From the NCBI RefSeq assembly GCF_002008315.2, contig NZ_MVDG02000001.1:1922001-1986000 (forward strand): a DNA stretch of 64,000 bases. The letters are read 5' to 3'. Both the position numbers and the translations under genes were made by a program. Shown here one piece after another: positions 8,310 through 17,692 of the stretch; within the stretch, counting starts at the first letter, position 1, and the number at the start of each line of letters is the position of its first letter. Origin of the DNA: Arthrobacter sp. KBS0703 (GTDB lineage Bacteria > Actinomycetota > Actinomycetes > Actinomycetales > Micrococcaceae). A model generated the notes under the pieces. The model was not told the origin of the DNA, did no database searches, and saw nothing but the letters and a program-made list of their open reading frames with translations.

Positions 8310-9719
8310 TCAGTGGGAGAAGTTTGCTGAGATCTCGGCGAGGGTGCGCCCCTTCGTCTCAGGCGCGAGCCGTTGCGAGAGGACTGCGCCGAGTAATGCG
8401 ACGGCGGCGGCTACGACCATGCTTAGGCCCAAGCCGATGTTGCTGATCGCCCATGGCAGGGCGAAGGTGCCGAGTGCGGCTCCGATGCGGCTGAAGGCCG
8501 CGGCGAAGCCCATACCGATGCCGCGTAGGTGGCCGGGGAATACCTCGGCCGGATAGACCTGGGTCATCGTGGTGTAGCCGGCATTGAAGAAGGAGAAGGC
8601 GAGAAACAGTACGAGCACGAGGATCGCTGGTGCGTCCGCCCAGACTCCGATGATCAGCAGGATGCCTGCGCAGAGCCACTGCCCGGGCACGGTGAGGATT
8701 CGGCGGCCGAGCTTGTCAATCAGAAGTACGGTGGTGACAACACCCGCAGCCGCAAGTGCGGACAGGCCGACTCCACCGGTCCAGCCGCCGAAGCCGAATT
8801 GCTTGAGCACGTCGTCGGCGAAGGTCGCGATCGCGAAGTACGGAGTGACCGCGCAGAACCAAAAACCTGAGGTGAAGAGGGTGGTGCGCCAGTACTGCCT
8901 CGAGAACAGCATTCCGAAGGAGGCGCCCTTGATTTTGGTCCTACTCTGCGCGGCTTGGGCCTCCTGGATCATCCTCAGATCCATCTCTCCGGTGATGCTG
9001 TCGTGCATCTGGGGCGATTCGACATATCGGCGTGCTATCGCGAGTGCTTCCTTGTGCCGTCCCTTCGTAATGAGCCAGCTCGGCGATTCGGGGAGGCCCA
9101 AGCGGGCGAGGAACAGGACGAATGCGAGTATCGTGCTCGTGCCGATTACGAGGCGCCATGGCGTGCCGGCGTCGTGCAGGAGCGTGCCGATGATGAATGC
9201 CATCATGAAACCGACGTACCAGGCGATCAGAGTCAGCCCGAGCAATCGCCCGCGGAGCTTTGGAGGGGAGAACTCTGATAGCAATGGCCCACCGATTGAG
9301 TACTCCCCGCCGATCGCGACGCCCATTAAGAACCGGATGGCGGCCAGCTGGATCACGGCCCCGTCTCCGGAGGTTATGAAGAACTGGGCCCCTGAGGCGA
9401 TCAGGAACAGGCCCATGTCCAGGAGGAACATAGGCTTGCGTCCGAACTTGTCAGTAGCCCAGCCAGCCAGCGGGGAGCCGACGAAGATACCAACCAGCGG
9501 GCCTGCAGCGATCATTCCCAGAGATAGTGCGTCGAGCTGGAGATCTGACCGCATGAGTCCGCTGACGGGGCCGATGATTCCGAGGATGTAACCGTCGAGG
9601 AACATTCCGCCGATGAAGACAGCGACAAGCCGCACCATGAAGCGGCGTTTGAACTTGGAGCTGGTCTCTTTTGATATGGAGGTGTCGACGGAGGCCGTCG
9701 TCGTGGTCGGATGGGTCAT
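8310..9719 (-). CDS. MFS transporter (metabolite/sugar:H+ symporter type)
   Basis: The start at 9719 (MTHPTTTT) is preceded on the minus strand by aagggaac, a good ribosome site; longer starts lack one. The 469-residue product has about 12 hydrophobic segments and MFS signatures: GWATDKFGRKPMF between segments 2 and 3, RFLMGVAIGGEYSIGGPLLS, PESPSWLITKGR before the central loop, DKLGRRIL, and PETKGRTLAEIS at the end. These fit the sugar-porter/aromatic-acid:H+ symporter branch. The substrate cannot be told. It lies inside the bounds of the IS21-like inverted ends, so it may be cargo. Confidence 0.85.
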   Translation of the reverse strand: MTHPTTTTASVDTSISKETSSKFKRRFMVRLVAVFIGGMFLDGYILGIIGPVSGLMRSDLQLDALSLGMIAAGPLVGIFVGSPLAGWATDKFGRKPMFLLDMGLFLIASGAQFFITSGDGAVIQLAAIRFLMGVAIGGEYSIGGPLLSEFSPPKLRGRLLGLTLIAWYVGFMMAFIIGTLLHDAGTPWRLVIGTSTILAFVLFLARLGLPESPSWLITKGRHKEALAIARRYVESPQMHDSITGEMDLRMIQEAQAAQSRTKIKGASFGMLFSRQYWRTTLFTSGFWFCAVTPYFAIATFADDVLKQFGFGGWTGGVGLSALAAAGVVTTVLLIDKLGRRILTVPGQWLCAGILLIIGVWADAPAILVLVLFLAFSFFNAGYTTMTQVYPAEVFPGHLRGIGMGFAAAFSRIGAALGTFALPWAISNIGLGLSMVVAAAVALLGAVLSQRLAPETKGRTLAEISANFSH

Positions 9720-10031
9720 TGAGATTTGTTCCCTTCTTGGTTCAGCGCAACCGCTGACGGCACCAGAGTGCCGTTTCATAGACGCACGGACAGCCGCAGC
9801 CCTTAGCGACCGGTGGACGAGGCCGCTCGATGCCAGCCGATATGGCCGCGCAGGACTCGCGAGATGATTTCGGCGTTCGTCATGTATCACTGCTCTTCGA
9901 GATGGCTACGGCAAGGCCTTGCTTTCCGCCACCCTCGCGCTGACTCCTCGAGATCAAAACCTCGAGTCGGGGTCGGTAAAACGTGACATACGACTCATAT
10001 ATCACAACCCTAAGGGTGCGATCCGCCCCCG
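9720..10031. other. Upstream region of the MFS gene
   Basis: No gene is supported. An AT-rich site, actcatatatcac (9993-10005), resembles in reverse the tatatgagtcc before the IclR gene at about 10597. This could be a regulator site or chance. Confidence 0.3.
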
Positions 10032-10190
10032 TCAAGAGCTTGACAAGTTAATTGGTTGTACCCGTCGACTCTCACCGGGGTCTGTCTGAACCGGCGTAGG
10101 TTCCGTGCCGCAGTCAACGAGTTGCGGGGGCGCGTAGTGGACCGCCTCGAATTCGGTCGGCGTGGCCATTTGCGAGCTGCCGTGGAGCCT
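10032..10190 (-). pseudogene. IS3-family transposase (OrfB) C-terminal remnant
   Basis: The minus strand reads [18 protein letters not shown], then TEPTPV and a stop. The TPxEFEAxHYA motif is typical of the last residues of IS3-type OrfB proteins. The catalytic core is absent. Confidence 0.55.
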
Positions 10191-10344
10191 GCAGGGGCGA
10201 AGCCCGCAACACACGTTGGCCAGGGCGGTGTTCTTCAACCGGCTCGGCAAGATCCGCGACCGTTCCTTCGAACAGCAACGCTACCGTGCCAGCGGACTGA
10301 ATCTGCTCACCGCCGGGATGGACTCGTCCATGCGCTCAGCCTAA
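10190..10344 (+). pseudogene. Tn3-family transposase (TnpA) C-terminal remnant
   Basis: The plus strand reads [20 protein letters not shown], then [14 protein letters not shown]. This is the conserved [17 protein letters not shown] block near the end of Tn3 transposases. The remaining residues diverge and a stop follows. It directly abuts the oppositely oriented IS3 remnant, so two elements were joined here. Confidence 0.7.
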
Positions 10345-10388
10345 AGGACCATGAGTAAAACGGACCTTTGCTGCGCTCCGGCCCGTTG

Positions 10389-10447
10389 CAAGCAACCGGC
10401 GAGTCGCGGGTGGTCCTGATTCAAGCCGTCTCACCGGTCTTGAATCA
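10389..10447 (-). repeat. Right inverted end of the IS21-like element
   Basis: It contains ggtcctgattcaag and ggtcttgaatca, reverse complements of the left-end repeats, flanked by gcaaccggc and cgcggg in the mirrored order of 5318-5375. Confidence 0.75.
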
Positions 10448-10678
10448 CGTTGACATATTCAGTTGTCCAAGGACTGGCAACGATCATGGCCGGTCGACGA
10501 ACCCAGCACGACAACACTCCAGATTCGAGATACTTCTCCCTGCTGGGACGCTTACGAAGAAAGACGCGCAGTGGTATCTTATAGAATTACAACTGGTATA
10601 TGAGTCCACCTGCCTAGCCTGATAAGCATCCCGCGCCGATGAAGCTGCGGACCACGAAACTACTCGAGAGAGTGCAGC

Positions 10679-11488
10679 ATGCCTTCGAACAATGATGCTG
10701 AACCTGATGTTGAAGCAGACAGAGGTCAGCAAGGGGGCGTTCAGTCCGTTGACCGCGCACTTGCAGTCTTGGAAATCCTGGCAAGGGACGGCCATGCCGG
10801 CGTGAGCGAAATAGCGGAGGAGGTGAACCTCCACAAATCGACGGTCTTCCGGCTGCTGGCGTCGCTCGCGAGCAGGGACATGGTCCAGCAGAACAGTGGA
10901 CGGGGTAAGTACCAGCTGGGCTTCGGAATCCTGCGGCTCGCAAGCTCCATCCCCGGAAGGCTGAGCCTGGTCTATGAAGCCCGTCCGGTACTGGAAAGCC
11001 TGGCCGAGGAATACAGGGAGACGGTGAACCTTGCCGTGCTCCGTTCCAACTTTGCCGTCAACGTCGACCAGGCCATGGGGCCTTCAATGCTTGCCACCTA
11101 CGACTGGGTGGGCAGCCTGACGCCGCTGCATGCCACCTCCAGCGGGAAGGTACTACTTGCAGCCCTTCCAGCCGACGAACGGGGCCGGATCTTAGAGGAA
11201 ACAGGGCTGCCTGCAAGGACGCCGCGGACGATCACCAGCCGCGACGAACTGGAAAACCAGCTTCTCGACGTCTCACGCAACGGATACGCAGTGACGAGGG
11301 ATGAAATCGAGATCGGATTGAACGCTGCAGCGGCGCCGGTCTACAACCACACGGGAACTGTGGTTGGTGCAATAAGTATCTCCGGTCCGGCCTTCCGCTT
11401 CGATCCCGAAACGACGCCCGGACTTCTCGAAGCACTGAAGCAGGCAGGGCTGCGGATAAGTGCCAAAATGGGCTACACCCCCCGGTAG
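10679..11488 (+). CDS. IclR-family transcriptional regulator (copy 1)
   Basis: The 269-residue product has an N-terminal winged helix (AGVSEIAEEVNLHKSTVFRL, about residues 41-60) and a C-terminal IclR effector domain with HATSSGKVLLAALP, TRDEIEIGLNAAAAPVYN and GAISISGPAF. IclR proteins sense small metabolites and often repress or activate catabolic operons. It is closely similar to the IclR at 51183, sharing VDQAMGPS, TYDWVGSLTPLHATSSGKV and other blocks. It lies upstream of the betB remnant and betaine ABC importer, so control of betaine uptake is inferred. Confidence 0.9.
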   Translation: MPSNNDAEPDVEADRGQQGGVQSVDRALAVLEILARDGHAGVSEIAEEVNLHKSTVFRLLASLASRDMVQQNSGRGKYQLGFGILRLASSIPGRLSLVYEARPVLESLAEEYRETVNLAVLRSNFAVNVDQAMGPSMLATYDWVGSLTPLHATSSGKVLLAALPADERGRILEETGLPARTPRTITSRDELENQLLDVSRNGYAVTRDEIEIGLNAAAAPVYNHTGTVVGAISISGPAFRFDPETTPGLLEALKQAGLRISAKMGYTPR

Positions 11489-12304
11489 CCAGCGCTCGGT
11501 GCACAGTTCAGGTCGGTTAGCCGCTTCCGCCGGATTGGGCTGCTGAACCTGAATTCGACAGCCTGTCAGCACAGACAGCGATCGAACTCGCTTGACGCCG
11601 TCCACCTCCTCCTGGATCGAGTCGTGGAAGGCGATACGGTGCTCTCTCGGGACCAGGGCCTGCATTTGGCGGAGATCTTTGCGCCCACGTCACTGCCGCG
11701 TAATAGGACTCGCCGGTAGCGTCACAAATCCGCCCCGCCCCGTTAATTCCATGTAACGCGGCCATGGTCGCCGCCTTATCTTCCCCGAACGGGCGCCCGA
11801 GCGGACGCTGGTCCCTCAACTCCGAGCGCGCGGGCGGTGGGGGCAAGCGGGGGGCCAACGAAGCCAGCCCCCCACGATGACGGGCCTAGTCTCCCTTGAC
11901 CGAATCGGGCCCAGATCCTGCGCGATTCCAAAGTCCGCAGGGTGGAGACATTCACCATGCGGCCCGTTATAGGCCCCCTGTTCCTTATGCCAATCAGGAC
12001 GAGGCTTCCTGAAGATGCAACGCCCAGTTGCGCATTGCGCGACGGCAAAATCTGCATACGAGAGAGGTGCCGCAAACGCGGTGCGACAGGGCTGTCACGG
12101 CGTCCGATTTGGTGCGGGCCGAATCCTTGACAATGGGAGTGGCGTGCATCACTGTGTTGCGTATGCTGACCTATGTTGATGATTACACAACCGGTGGAAC
12201 GAGCTGAGCCCGCTTAAGGCGGAGGGCGGTTTTATCAGCACACTGCGTGCCCGCTCACCGTACCGGCCCGCGGAAACGCCCTCCGTCCCGACCCGACCCC
12301 GCCG
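11489..12304. other. Degenerate stretch between IclR and the betB tail
   Basis: No gene is supported. On the minus strand at about 11600-11800 there is protein-like text (EDKAATMAALHGINGAGRI) that changes frame near 11660 and was not assigned to a family. The position suggests a deletion scar that removed most of betB. Confidence 0.4.
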
Positions 12305-12569
12305 GTCAACGTCTTCCGCTGCCGTCTGGACGCAGGACGGGTCGCGCGCGCAGCGCGTGGCCGGGGCGCTCCGGCATGGCACGGTGTGGATCAACGACTA
12401 CCACCCTTACGTACCCCCGGCAGAGTGGGGTGGTTTCGGCAAGTCCGGAAACGGCCGCGAACTAGGGCTCCAAGGTCGCGCGGAGTACCGGAAGACCAAG
12501 CACATCCGGCAAAACATCAACCCCAAACCCAGCCACTGGTTCGAACCTCCAAAGGGAGTACAGCAATGA
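12305..12569 (+). pseudogene. betB: Betaine aldehyde dehydrogenase, C-terminal remnant
   Basis: The frame reads [20 protein letters not shown], then [19 protein letters not shown] and [10 protein letters not shown], ending in [14 protein letters not shown]. This is the last fifth of betaine aldehyde dehydrogenase, with the WIND.H and E.GG.K.SG.GRE blocks conserved. The catalytic Glu and Cys regions are missing. Its TGA overlaps the ATG of the next gene (aatga), showing the original operon order betB then ABC ATPase. As it stands it cannot make an enzyme, but translation through it could still aid the next gene. Confidence 0.8.
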
Positions 12570-13600
12570 ACAGCCCCGACATCTCAGTGCACAATTTATG
12601 GAAGGTCTTCGGGCCCGGGGGCGATAAAGTCCCCACCAATCCAGGGCTCTCGGCCCTGAACTCCGCGGAGCTGCTGGAACGCACCGGCTGCGTGGCAGCT
12701 GTCCGCGACCTGAGCTTCGACGTCGCCAAGGGCGAGGTCTTTGTGGTCATGGGGCTTTCCGGATCGGGCAAGTCCACCCTGATCCGCTGCCTGACCCGGT
12801 TGATAGAACCCACATCGGGACAGGTTCTGGTGGACGGGAAGGACGTCCTACAGGCAAGTGTCGCCGAGCTGCGCGAATTGCGGCGGCGGAAGATGTCCAT
12901 GGTGTTCCAGCATTTCGGCCTGCTCCCCCACCGCACCGTGCTGGACAACGTCTCCTACGGGCTTCAGATCCGCGGGGCGGCCAAGAACGAACGCTACGCC
13001 AAGGCGCGGGAAATCATCGAGCTGGTTGGCCTGAAAGGCTACGAACAGCACTACCCGGACCAGCTATCCGGCGGAATGCAGCAGCGCGTCGGCTTGGGCC
13101 GTGCCCTGGCTGGGGATCCGGACACGATCCTCTTCGATGAACCCTTCTCCGCATTGGATCCGCTCATCCGCCGCGACATGCAGGCGGAAGTCATCCGGCT
13201 GCACAAGGAAATGGGCAAGACCATGGTGTTCGTGACTCACGATCTCTCCGAGGCGCTCAAGCTCGGAGACCGCATCCTGATCATGCGCAACGGCGAGACG
13301 GTCCAGTGCGGCACAGGGGACGAGCTGGTGGGGTCCCCGGCGGACAAATACATTGAGGATTTTGTGTCCGAAGTTCCACGCGCGGATGTCCTGACCCTGA
13401 AATGGATCACCCGGCCTGTGGCCGCGGGCACGCCGGGAGACGCTCCGGTCCTCAGTTCCCGGATCATTATCCGGGATGCCATAGCGGCGGTCATGCACTC
13501 TTCCTGCCCTGTGCTGGTGGAGGATGCCGGCCGAATCACCGGCCAAATCGACCGCGACAGTATCCTTTCGGTGCTGCAGCCCGCGGAAGCTGCGGCATAA
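12566..13600 (+). CDS. proV: Glycine betaine/choline ABC importer, ATP-binding subunit
   Basis: The 344-residue protein starts at an ATG after aaaggga. Walker A is GLSGSGKST (residues about 63-71), the signature is [15 protein letters not shown] and Walker B is [13 protein letters not shown], followed by [16 protein letters not shown]. The extended N-terminus with Leu-Trp-Lys-Val-Phe-Gly and the C-terminal tail with CBS-like text ([20 protein letters not shown]) fit the ProV/OpuAA group, in which CBS domains sense ionic strength. It is followed by the permease with a TAATG overlap and then the binding protein. Glycine betaine is the best guess from the locus. Confidence 0.9.
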   Translation: MNSPDISVHNLWKVFGPGGDKVPTNPGLSALNSAELLERTGCVAAVRDLSFDVAKGEVFVVMGLSGSGKSTLIRCLTRLIEPTSGQVLVDGKDVLQASVAELRELRRRKMSMVFQHFGLLPHRTVLDNVSYGLQIRGAAKNERYAKAREIIELVGLKGYEQHYPDQLSGGMQQRVGLGRALAGDPDTILFDEPFSALDPLIRRDMQAEVIRLHKEMGKTMVFVTHDLSEALKLGDRILIMRNGETVQCGTGDELVGSPADKYIEDFVSEVPRADVLTLKWITRPVAAGTPGDAPVLSSRIIIRDAIAAVMHSSCPVLVEDAGRITGQIDRDSILSVLQPAEAAA

Positions 13601-15618
13601 TGTCCACTCTCGTCCGTGATCGAGCCACGGTCCAGCCCGCGCCGGACGCTGTCCGTGAGCCGCGCCGCCGGCCCAGCCTGCGCACCATCCTGTTGGCAGG
13701 CGCCGCCGCCGTCTGGATCCTGGGATTCGTTATCCTGCATGGAACCTCCACCCTGACGCTGCCTGCCTCGGAGCTGACGGACCTGCACCGGTCCCTGAAC
13801 CAGTTCAACGCCTGGGTGGCGGCAAACCGTGCGGACAACCCCGTTTTCCTGTACGTCTTCACTCCCTTGCGTGCCGGCGTCGACGCCGTGGCCAACCTGT
13901 TTATCACAACCTTTGCGGCGAGTTCCACGGGCCTGCGCCTGCCGGAGGTCGGCTGGCTCGGAACGGTGGGCCTGCTGGGGTGGATCGCGTTCGCGATCGG
14001 AAACGCCCGGGTCGCCCTGTTGACAGTGGCCGCCTTTATGTTCTTTGGCTTCCAGGGCCTGTTCCTCGAGGCCACGTACACCTTCGCCCTGGTCCTCACC
14101 TCTGTGCTGCTGACCCTTCTGGTCGGTATCCCGCTCGGTGTCCTGGCCGGCATCTACGGCCGCGTCGCCAAAGTGATCACGCCGGTGCTGGACTTCATGC
14201 AGACGCTGCCAACATTCGTGTACCTGGCCCCCCTTGCCCTGATCTTCCTGATCGGCCCGGCATCGGCCGTCATCGCCACGGTGATCTACGCGGCTCCGCC
14301 CGTGATCCGCCTGACGGCGCACGGCATCCGCGGCATCCCCGAGAACACCCGCGAAGCCTCCGACTCGCTGGGCACAACCGGTCTGCAGCGGCTCGTCACC
14401 CTGCAGCTTCCCATGGCCCGCCGCACCATCGTCATGGGAATCAACCAGAGCACCATGGCTGCCCTGTCCATGGTCACCATCGCCGCCCTGATCGCAGCTC
14501 CCGGGCTCGGCCAGGTGGTGGTCCGGGCGCTGCAATCGCTGGATGTCGGCACGGCCGTCAACGCCGGGCTCTCCATTGTCCTGCTCGCGATCGTGCTGGA
14601 CCGGGTGACCACCGCCGCCAGCCGCCGCGCGGAACCGGGGGCGGCCCGGAACCGAAGGGTCTCCCCCAGAACCAGGTACATCCTCCTGGGCATCGCCCTG
14701 GTGCTGGCCCTGGCGATGGTGCAGTTCTCCCGGACCATGCTGTGGGCTGCGGCGTTCCCGAAAGACCTCAACATCGGCCCGGCCATCGTCCAGGCGGTGG
14801 GCTCGGCCTGTCAATGGATGCAGACCAACCTTTCGCTGTTCACAGTGTCCTTCCGGGAAGCCGTCACCACGGGGATCCTTAACCCCTTCCAGTCACTGCT
14901 CACGGAGACCCCCTTTTACATCCTCGTGGCCGTCATAGCCATCGCGGCCTACGCACTTGGCGGGTGGAAGCTCGCTGCCCTGACCACGGCCTGCCTGGGC
15001 GTGATCATCTACCTCGGCCTGTGGAGCGACTCCATGGTCACGCTTGCCGGAACCCTGGTGGCCACAGCAGTGGTTATGGTCCTGGGCATCATCTTCGGAG
15101 TAGCCATGGGCAGGTCCGGGCGGGTGGACCAGATCATGCGGCCGATGCTGGACGCTGGGCAGACCATGCCGGCCTTTGTCTACCTGGTTCCGTTCCTAGG
15201 ACTCTTCGGCGCCACCCGCTTCACGGCGATCATCGCCGGCATCATCTACGCCGCCCCCGTAGCCATCAAGATCACGGCCGACGGCATCGGTGCGATCTCC
15301 CCCACCGTGGTCGAAGCCGCCGTTGCCAGCGGCTCCACCCCGTGGCAGGTCATCACCAAGGTCCAGCTTCCAATGGCCAGGCAGACCCTGGCCCTCGCCG
15401 CCAACCAGGGCCTGATCTATGTCCTGGCCATGGTGGTAGTTGGCGCACTCGTAGGCGCAGGCGGCCTCGGATACGACGTCGTCGCCGGCTTCGTCCAGAG
15501 CGCGCTCTTCGGCAAGGGCCTGGCCGCAGGCGTTGCCATCGTCTTCCTCGGCATCCTGCTTGACAGGATGACCCAGGCTGCCGCAGCCACACCGGCGCGG
15601 AAAATCAAAATCCCTTAG
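13600..15618 (+). CDS. proW: Glycine betaine ABC importer, fused double permease
   Basis: The ATG at 13600 overlaps the stop of the ATPase gene. At 672 residues it is about twice a single ProW. Two permease domains are visible, each with an EAA-type loop: the first has MQTLPTFVYLAPL, NTREASDSLGTTGLQRLVTL and INQSTMAALSMV; the second has GQTMPAFVYLVPF, VEAAVASGSTPWQVITKVQL and ANQGLIYVLAMV. Each half has about six membrane segments. A tandem fusion would let one polypeptide form the whole channel. It works with the ATPase and lipoprotein on either side. Confidence 0.88.
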   Translation: MSTLVRDRATVQPAPDAVREPRRRPSLRTILLAGAAAVWILGFVILHGTSTLTLPASELTDLHRSLNQFNAWVAANRADNPVFLYVFTPLRAGVDAVANLFITTFAASSTGLRLPEVGWLGTVGLLGWIAFAIGNARVALLTVAAFMFFGFQGLFLEATYTFALVLTSVLLTLLVGIPLGVLAGIYGRVAKVITPVLDFMQTLPTFVYLAPLALIFLIGPASAVIATVIYAAPPVIRLTAHGIRGIPENTREASDSLGTTGLQRLVTLQLPMARRTIVMGINQSTMAALSMVTIAALIAAPGLGQVVVRALQSLDVGTAVNAGLSIVLLAIVLDRVTTAASRRAEPGAARNRRVSPRTRYILLGIALVLALAMVQFSRTMLWAAAFPKDLNIGPAIVQAVGSACQWMQTNLSLFTVSFREAVTTGILNPFQSLLTETPFYILVAVIAIAAYALGGWKLAALTTACLGVIIYLGLWSDSMVTLAGTLVATAVVMVLGIIFGVAMGRSGRVDQIMRPMLDAGQTMPAFVYLVPFLGLFGATRFTAIIAGIIYAAPVAIKITADGIGAISPTVVEAAVASGSTPWQVITKVQLPMARQTLALAANQGLIYVLAMVVVGALVGAGGLGYDVVAGFVQSALFGKGLAAGVAIVFLGILLDRMTQAAAATPARKIKIP

Positions 15619-15714
15619 CCCAAAACCCGAACCTCGACGGCCTGACCGCATAACCGCCTTGCGCCCCGCGCATGGCGTGGAGGATCCGCATTCCCCAACA
15701 AGGAGACGTAAACA

Positions 15715-16692
15715 ATGAAAAAAGCTGGACTGCTGTTGAAACGAACTGTCCCGGCGGTTGCAGGGGCCGCTGCTGCCGCTCTGCTCCTGGCAGCTTGCGG
15801 CGGTGCCTCGGTGAACCAGGTGGCTGCTGCCACCGGTGCCGCCGAGACGCCCTGCGGAAGTGTGAATGTAGCGATGAACGCTTGGGTAGGGTACACGGCC
15901 AATGCTGCTGTGTACAGCTACGTGGCGAAAAACAAGCTTGGCTGCACCGTGGTCCAGAAGGACCTGAACGAGCAGATCTCCTGGCAGGGCTTTGCCTCCG
16001 GCGAGGTGGATGTCGTCATGGAAAACTGGGGCCACGACGATCTGACCAAGCAGTACATTACCGATCAGAAAGTCGCTGTCGACGCCGGTCTCACAGGCAA
16101 TGAAGGTCACATCGGCTGGTACGTGGCGCCATGGATGGCCGAAAAATACCCGGACATCACGGACGGCAAGAACCTGAACAAGTACGCCTCCATGCTTGCC
16201 ACGTCTGAGTCCGGGGGCAAAGGCCAGTTACTGGACGGCGACCCCGCATTTGTCACCAATGACGAGGCCCTCGTGAAGAATCTCAATCTGGACTACAAGG
16301 TGGTGTTCTCCGGCTCGGAGGCCGCCCTGATCCAGTCGTTCCGTACGGCGGAGCAAAACAAGACGCCGATCCTGGGCTATTTCTACGAACCGCAGTGGTT
16401 CATGGCCCAAGTGCCGCTCAAGAAAGTCAATCTGCCGGCCTGGACCAAAGGCTGCGACGCGAACGCGGAAAAAGTGGCCTGCGATTACCCGACATACAAG
16501 CTGAACAAGATAATTTCGACGAAGTTCGCGGACAGCGGATCGCCTGCAGCCAAGCTCGCGAAATCCTTCAAATGGACCAACGAGGACCAGAACTCAGTGG
16601 CCACGGACATCCAGGGCGGCATGACGCCCGAGGCTGCGGCCAAGAAGTGGGTGGACGCCCACCAGGATGCTGTGAACGCCTGGCTCACCTGA
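15715..16692 (+). CDS. proX: Glycine betaine-binding lipoprotein
   Basis: The 325-residue product starts after aaggag. It has a basic N-terminus, a hydrophobic signal segment and a lipobox LLAAC (Cys at about residue 29), so it is anchored outside the membrane. The mature part has the OpuAC pattern: NVAMNAWVGYTANAAVYSYV, GEVDVVMENWGHD, GYFYEPQWF and a C-terminal GGMTPEAAAKKWVDAHQD. Trp and Tyr residues in these motifs usually form the cage for the trimethylammonium group. It ends the importer operon, before a strong terminator. Confidence 0.9.
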   Translation: MKKAGLLLKRTVPAVAGAAAAALLLAACGGASVNQVAAATGAAETPCGSVNVAMNAWVGYTANAAVYSYVAKNKLGCTVVQKDLNEQISWQGFASGEVDVVMENWGHDDLTKQYITDQKVAVDAGLTGNEGHIGWYVAPWMAEKYPDITDGKNLNKYASMLATSESGGKGQLLDGDPAFVTNDEALVKNLNLDYKVVFSGSEAALIQSFRTAEQNKTPILGYFYEPQWFMAQVPLKKVNLPAWTKGCDANAEKVACDYPTYKLNKIISTKFADSGSPAAKLAKSFKWTNEDQNSVATDIQGGMTPEAAAKKWVDAHQDAVNAWLT

Positions 16693-16723
16693 TATGTAGT
16701 GATCCTTTGTCAAGGGCGTGTTG

Positions 16724-16765
16724 AAGCGGTCCCGGGCCGGGTTGTCCGGGACCGCTTCCTTTGTG
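16724..16765 (+). terminator. Strong terminator after the ABC importer
   Basis: A perfect 12-bp stem, aagcggtcccgg (16724-16735) with ccgggaccgctt (16746-16757), and a T-rich cctttgt tail lie about 30 bases after the lipoprotein stop. Confidence 0.85.
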
Positions 16766-16799
16766 GTGCCGGTGTGTCTGGCGGGGTGGTCAGCGTGTC

Positions 16800-17385
16800 A
16801 AAGGCGACGGCGCGGTCAAACTCTCTCACGAAAATTATGGCGCGCGGCGGCGTGGGCGAGTATGGATCGTCCCGCCCTTGTGGCCGTCGGCCGGCTTGTT
16901 GTGTGGGTTCGACGGTGACCGTGAAGCCCAAGGCTTCGAGCTAGTTGATGGCGCGTGAGCGTGTTTCGGCCGGTTGCAGGCGGGAGTAGTAGTCGGGTCC
17001 GGGGTCCTTGTAGAGTTCCCCGGTCCTGAGCATGTTCCAGAGCGCGGTAAGTATTGCATGTTCGACGGCTACAAGGGCTTTTATGGGCCCCCGCCGGGCC
17101 GGGAGGCGCCGGTATTTGGCGCCGAAAACGCCTTCTTGGATCGCGACCCCGCAAGCACTGCGATCCCGAGGGCGCCCTTGAGATACGGGTTGCCGGCCCT
17201 GGTATTGCTGGATTTGATGCGTCCGGCCGATTCGTTGTTGCCCGGTGCGGTGCCGACCCAGGATGGCAGGTGCGATGCGGTGGGGAAGACGCTCATATCG
17301 GCCCCGGTCTCGGCGATGATGGTTCGGCGACGCGCTGGCTGACGCCGGGGATGCTCACCAGCATCACCCGCAGGGGCGTGCGGGT
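16800..17385 (-). pseudogene. IS110-family transposase, C-terminal half, decayed
   Basis: The minus strand reads LVSIPGVSQRVAE, then after a frameshift IIAETGADMSVFPTASHLPS, WVGTAPGNNESAGRIKSSNT and NPYLKGALGIA. These are the Transposase_20 motifs of IS110 proteins. Further frames continue toward 16800. It has at least two frameshifts. An IS110 N-terminal piece on the same strand lies at 18085-18530, with unrelated DNA between them. Confidence 0.75.
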
Positions 17386-17692
17386 GGAGTTCGTCAAAGA
17401 GAGCCTGATCTTCACTGGCGAGGACTCCCCCATGGCCAACCTCATGCTCTCCGTCATGGGTGCCTTCGGTGAATTCGAACGCTCGCTCATCAGGGAACGA
17501 CAGGGAGAAGGTATCGCCCTGGCCAAGCAGCGCGGCGCCTACAAAGGAAGGAAAAAGACCCTCGCACCGGAACGGGCCGCCGAGCTGATCTCACGAGCCG
17601 GCAGCGGTGCTCCGAAAGCCGTCCTTGCTCGTGCTTACGGGATCAGTAGGGAAACGGTCTACCAGTACCTGCGCCACGCCAAGCTGGGGTGA
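17378..17692 (+). pseudogene. Serine recombinase (resolvase) C-terminal remnant
   Basis: The plus strand reads VEFVKESLIFTGEDSPMANL, then MGAFGEFERSLIRERQGEGI and a C-terminal helix-turn-helix (PKAVLARAYGISRETVYQYL). These are the E-helix and DNA-binding domain of Tn3-type resolvases. The catalytic Ser domain is missing. It joins abruptly to the IS110 fragment at about 17380. Confidence 0.8.

Larger units (their letters stand above)
5299..10450 (+). mobile_element. IS21-family element with displaced right end (outer limits approximate)
   Basis: istA and istB lie at 5445-7933. The left end holds three copies of a (c/t)ttga(a/t/g)tcaggacc repeat, at 5315, 5339 and 5382. A block at 5318-5375 is matched, with few mismatches, by the reverse complement of 10389-10447. 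So the right inverted end lies about 2.4 kb beyond istB, instead of the short distance usual in IS21. Between them sit a GNAT remnant, an MFS transporter, and IS3 and Tn3 remnants. Either the element carries cargo or was invaded, or the right end belongs to another lost copy. Target duplications could not be fixed. Confidence 0.55.

Noticed and set aside
9993..10606. Shared tatatgagtc text before the MFS and IclR genes
   Set aside because: Only two short, imperfect matches in different settings; not enough to call an operator.
13237..14814. 525-residue minus-strand frame over the ABC genes
   Set aside because: Antisense to proV and proW and composed of Gln, Gly, Asp, His and Arg only in long tracts.
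17054..17692. One 212-residue plus-strand frame taken as a full resolvase
   Set aside because: Only the part after about 17378 matches a serine recombinase; the first part lies antisense to the IS110 remnant, so the frame is a chance fusion.
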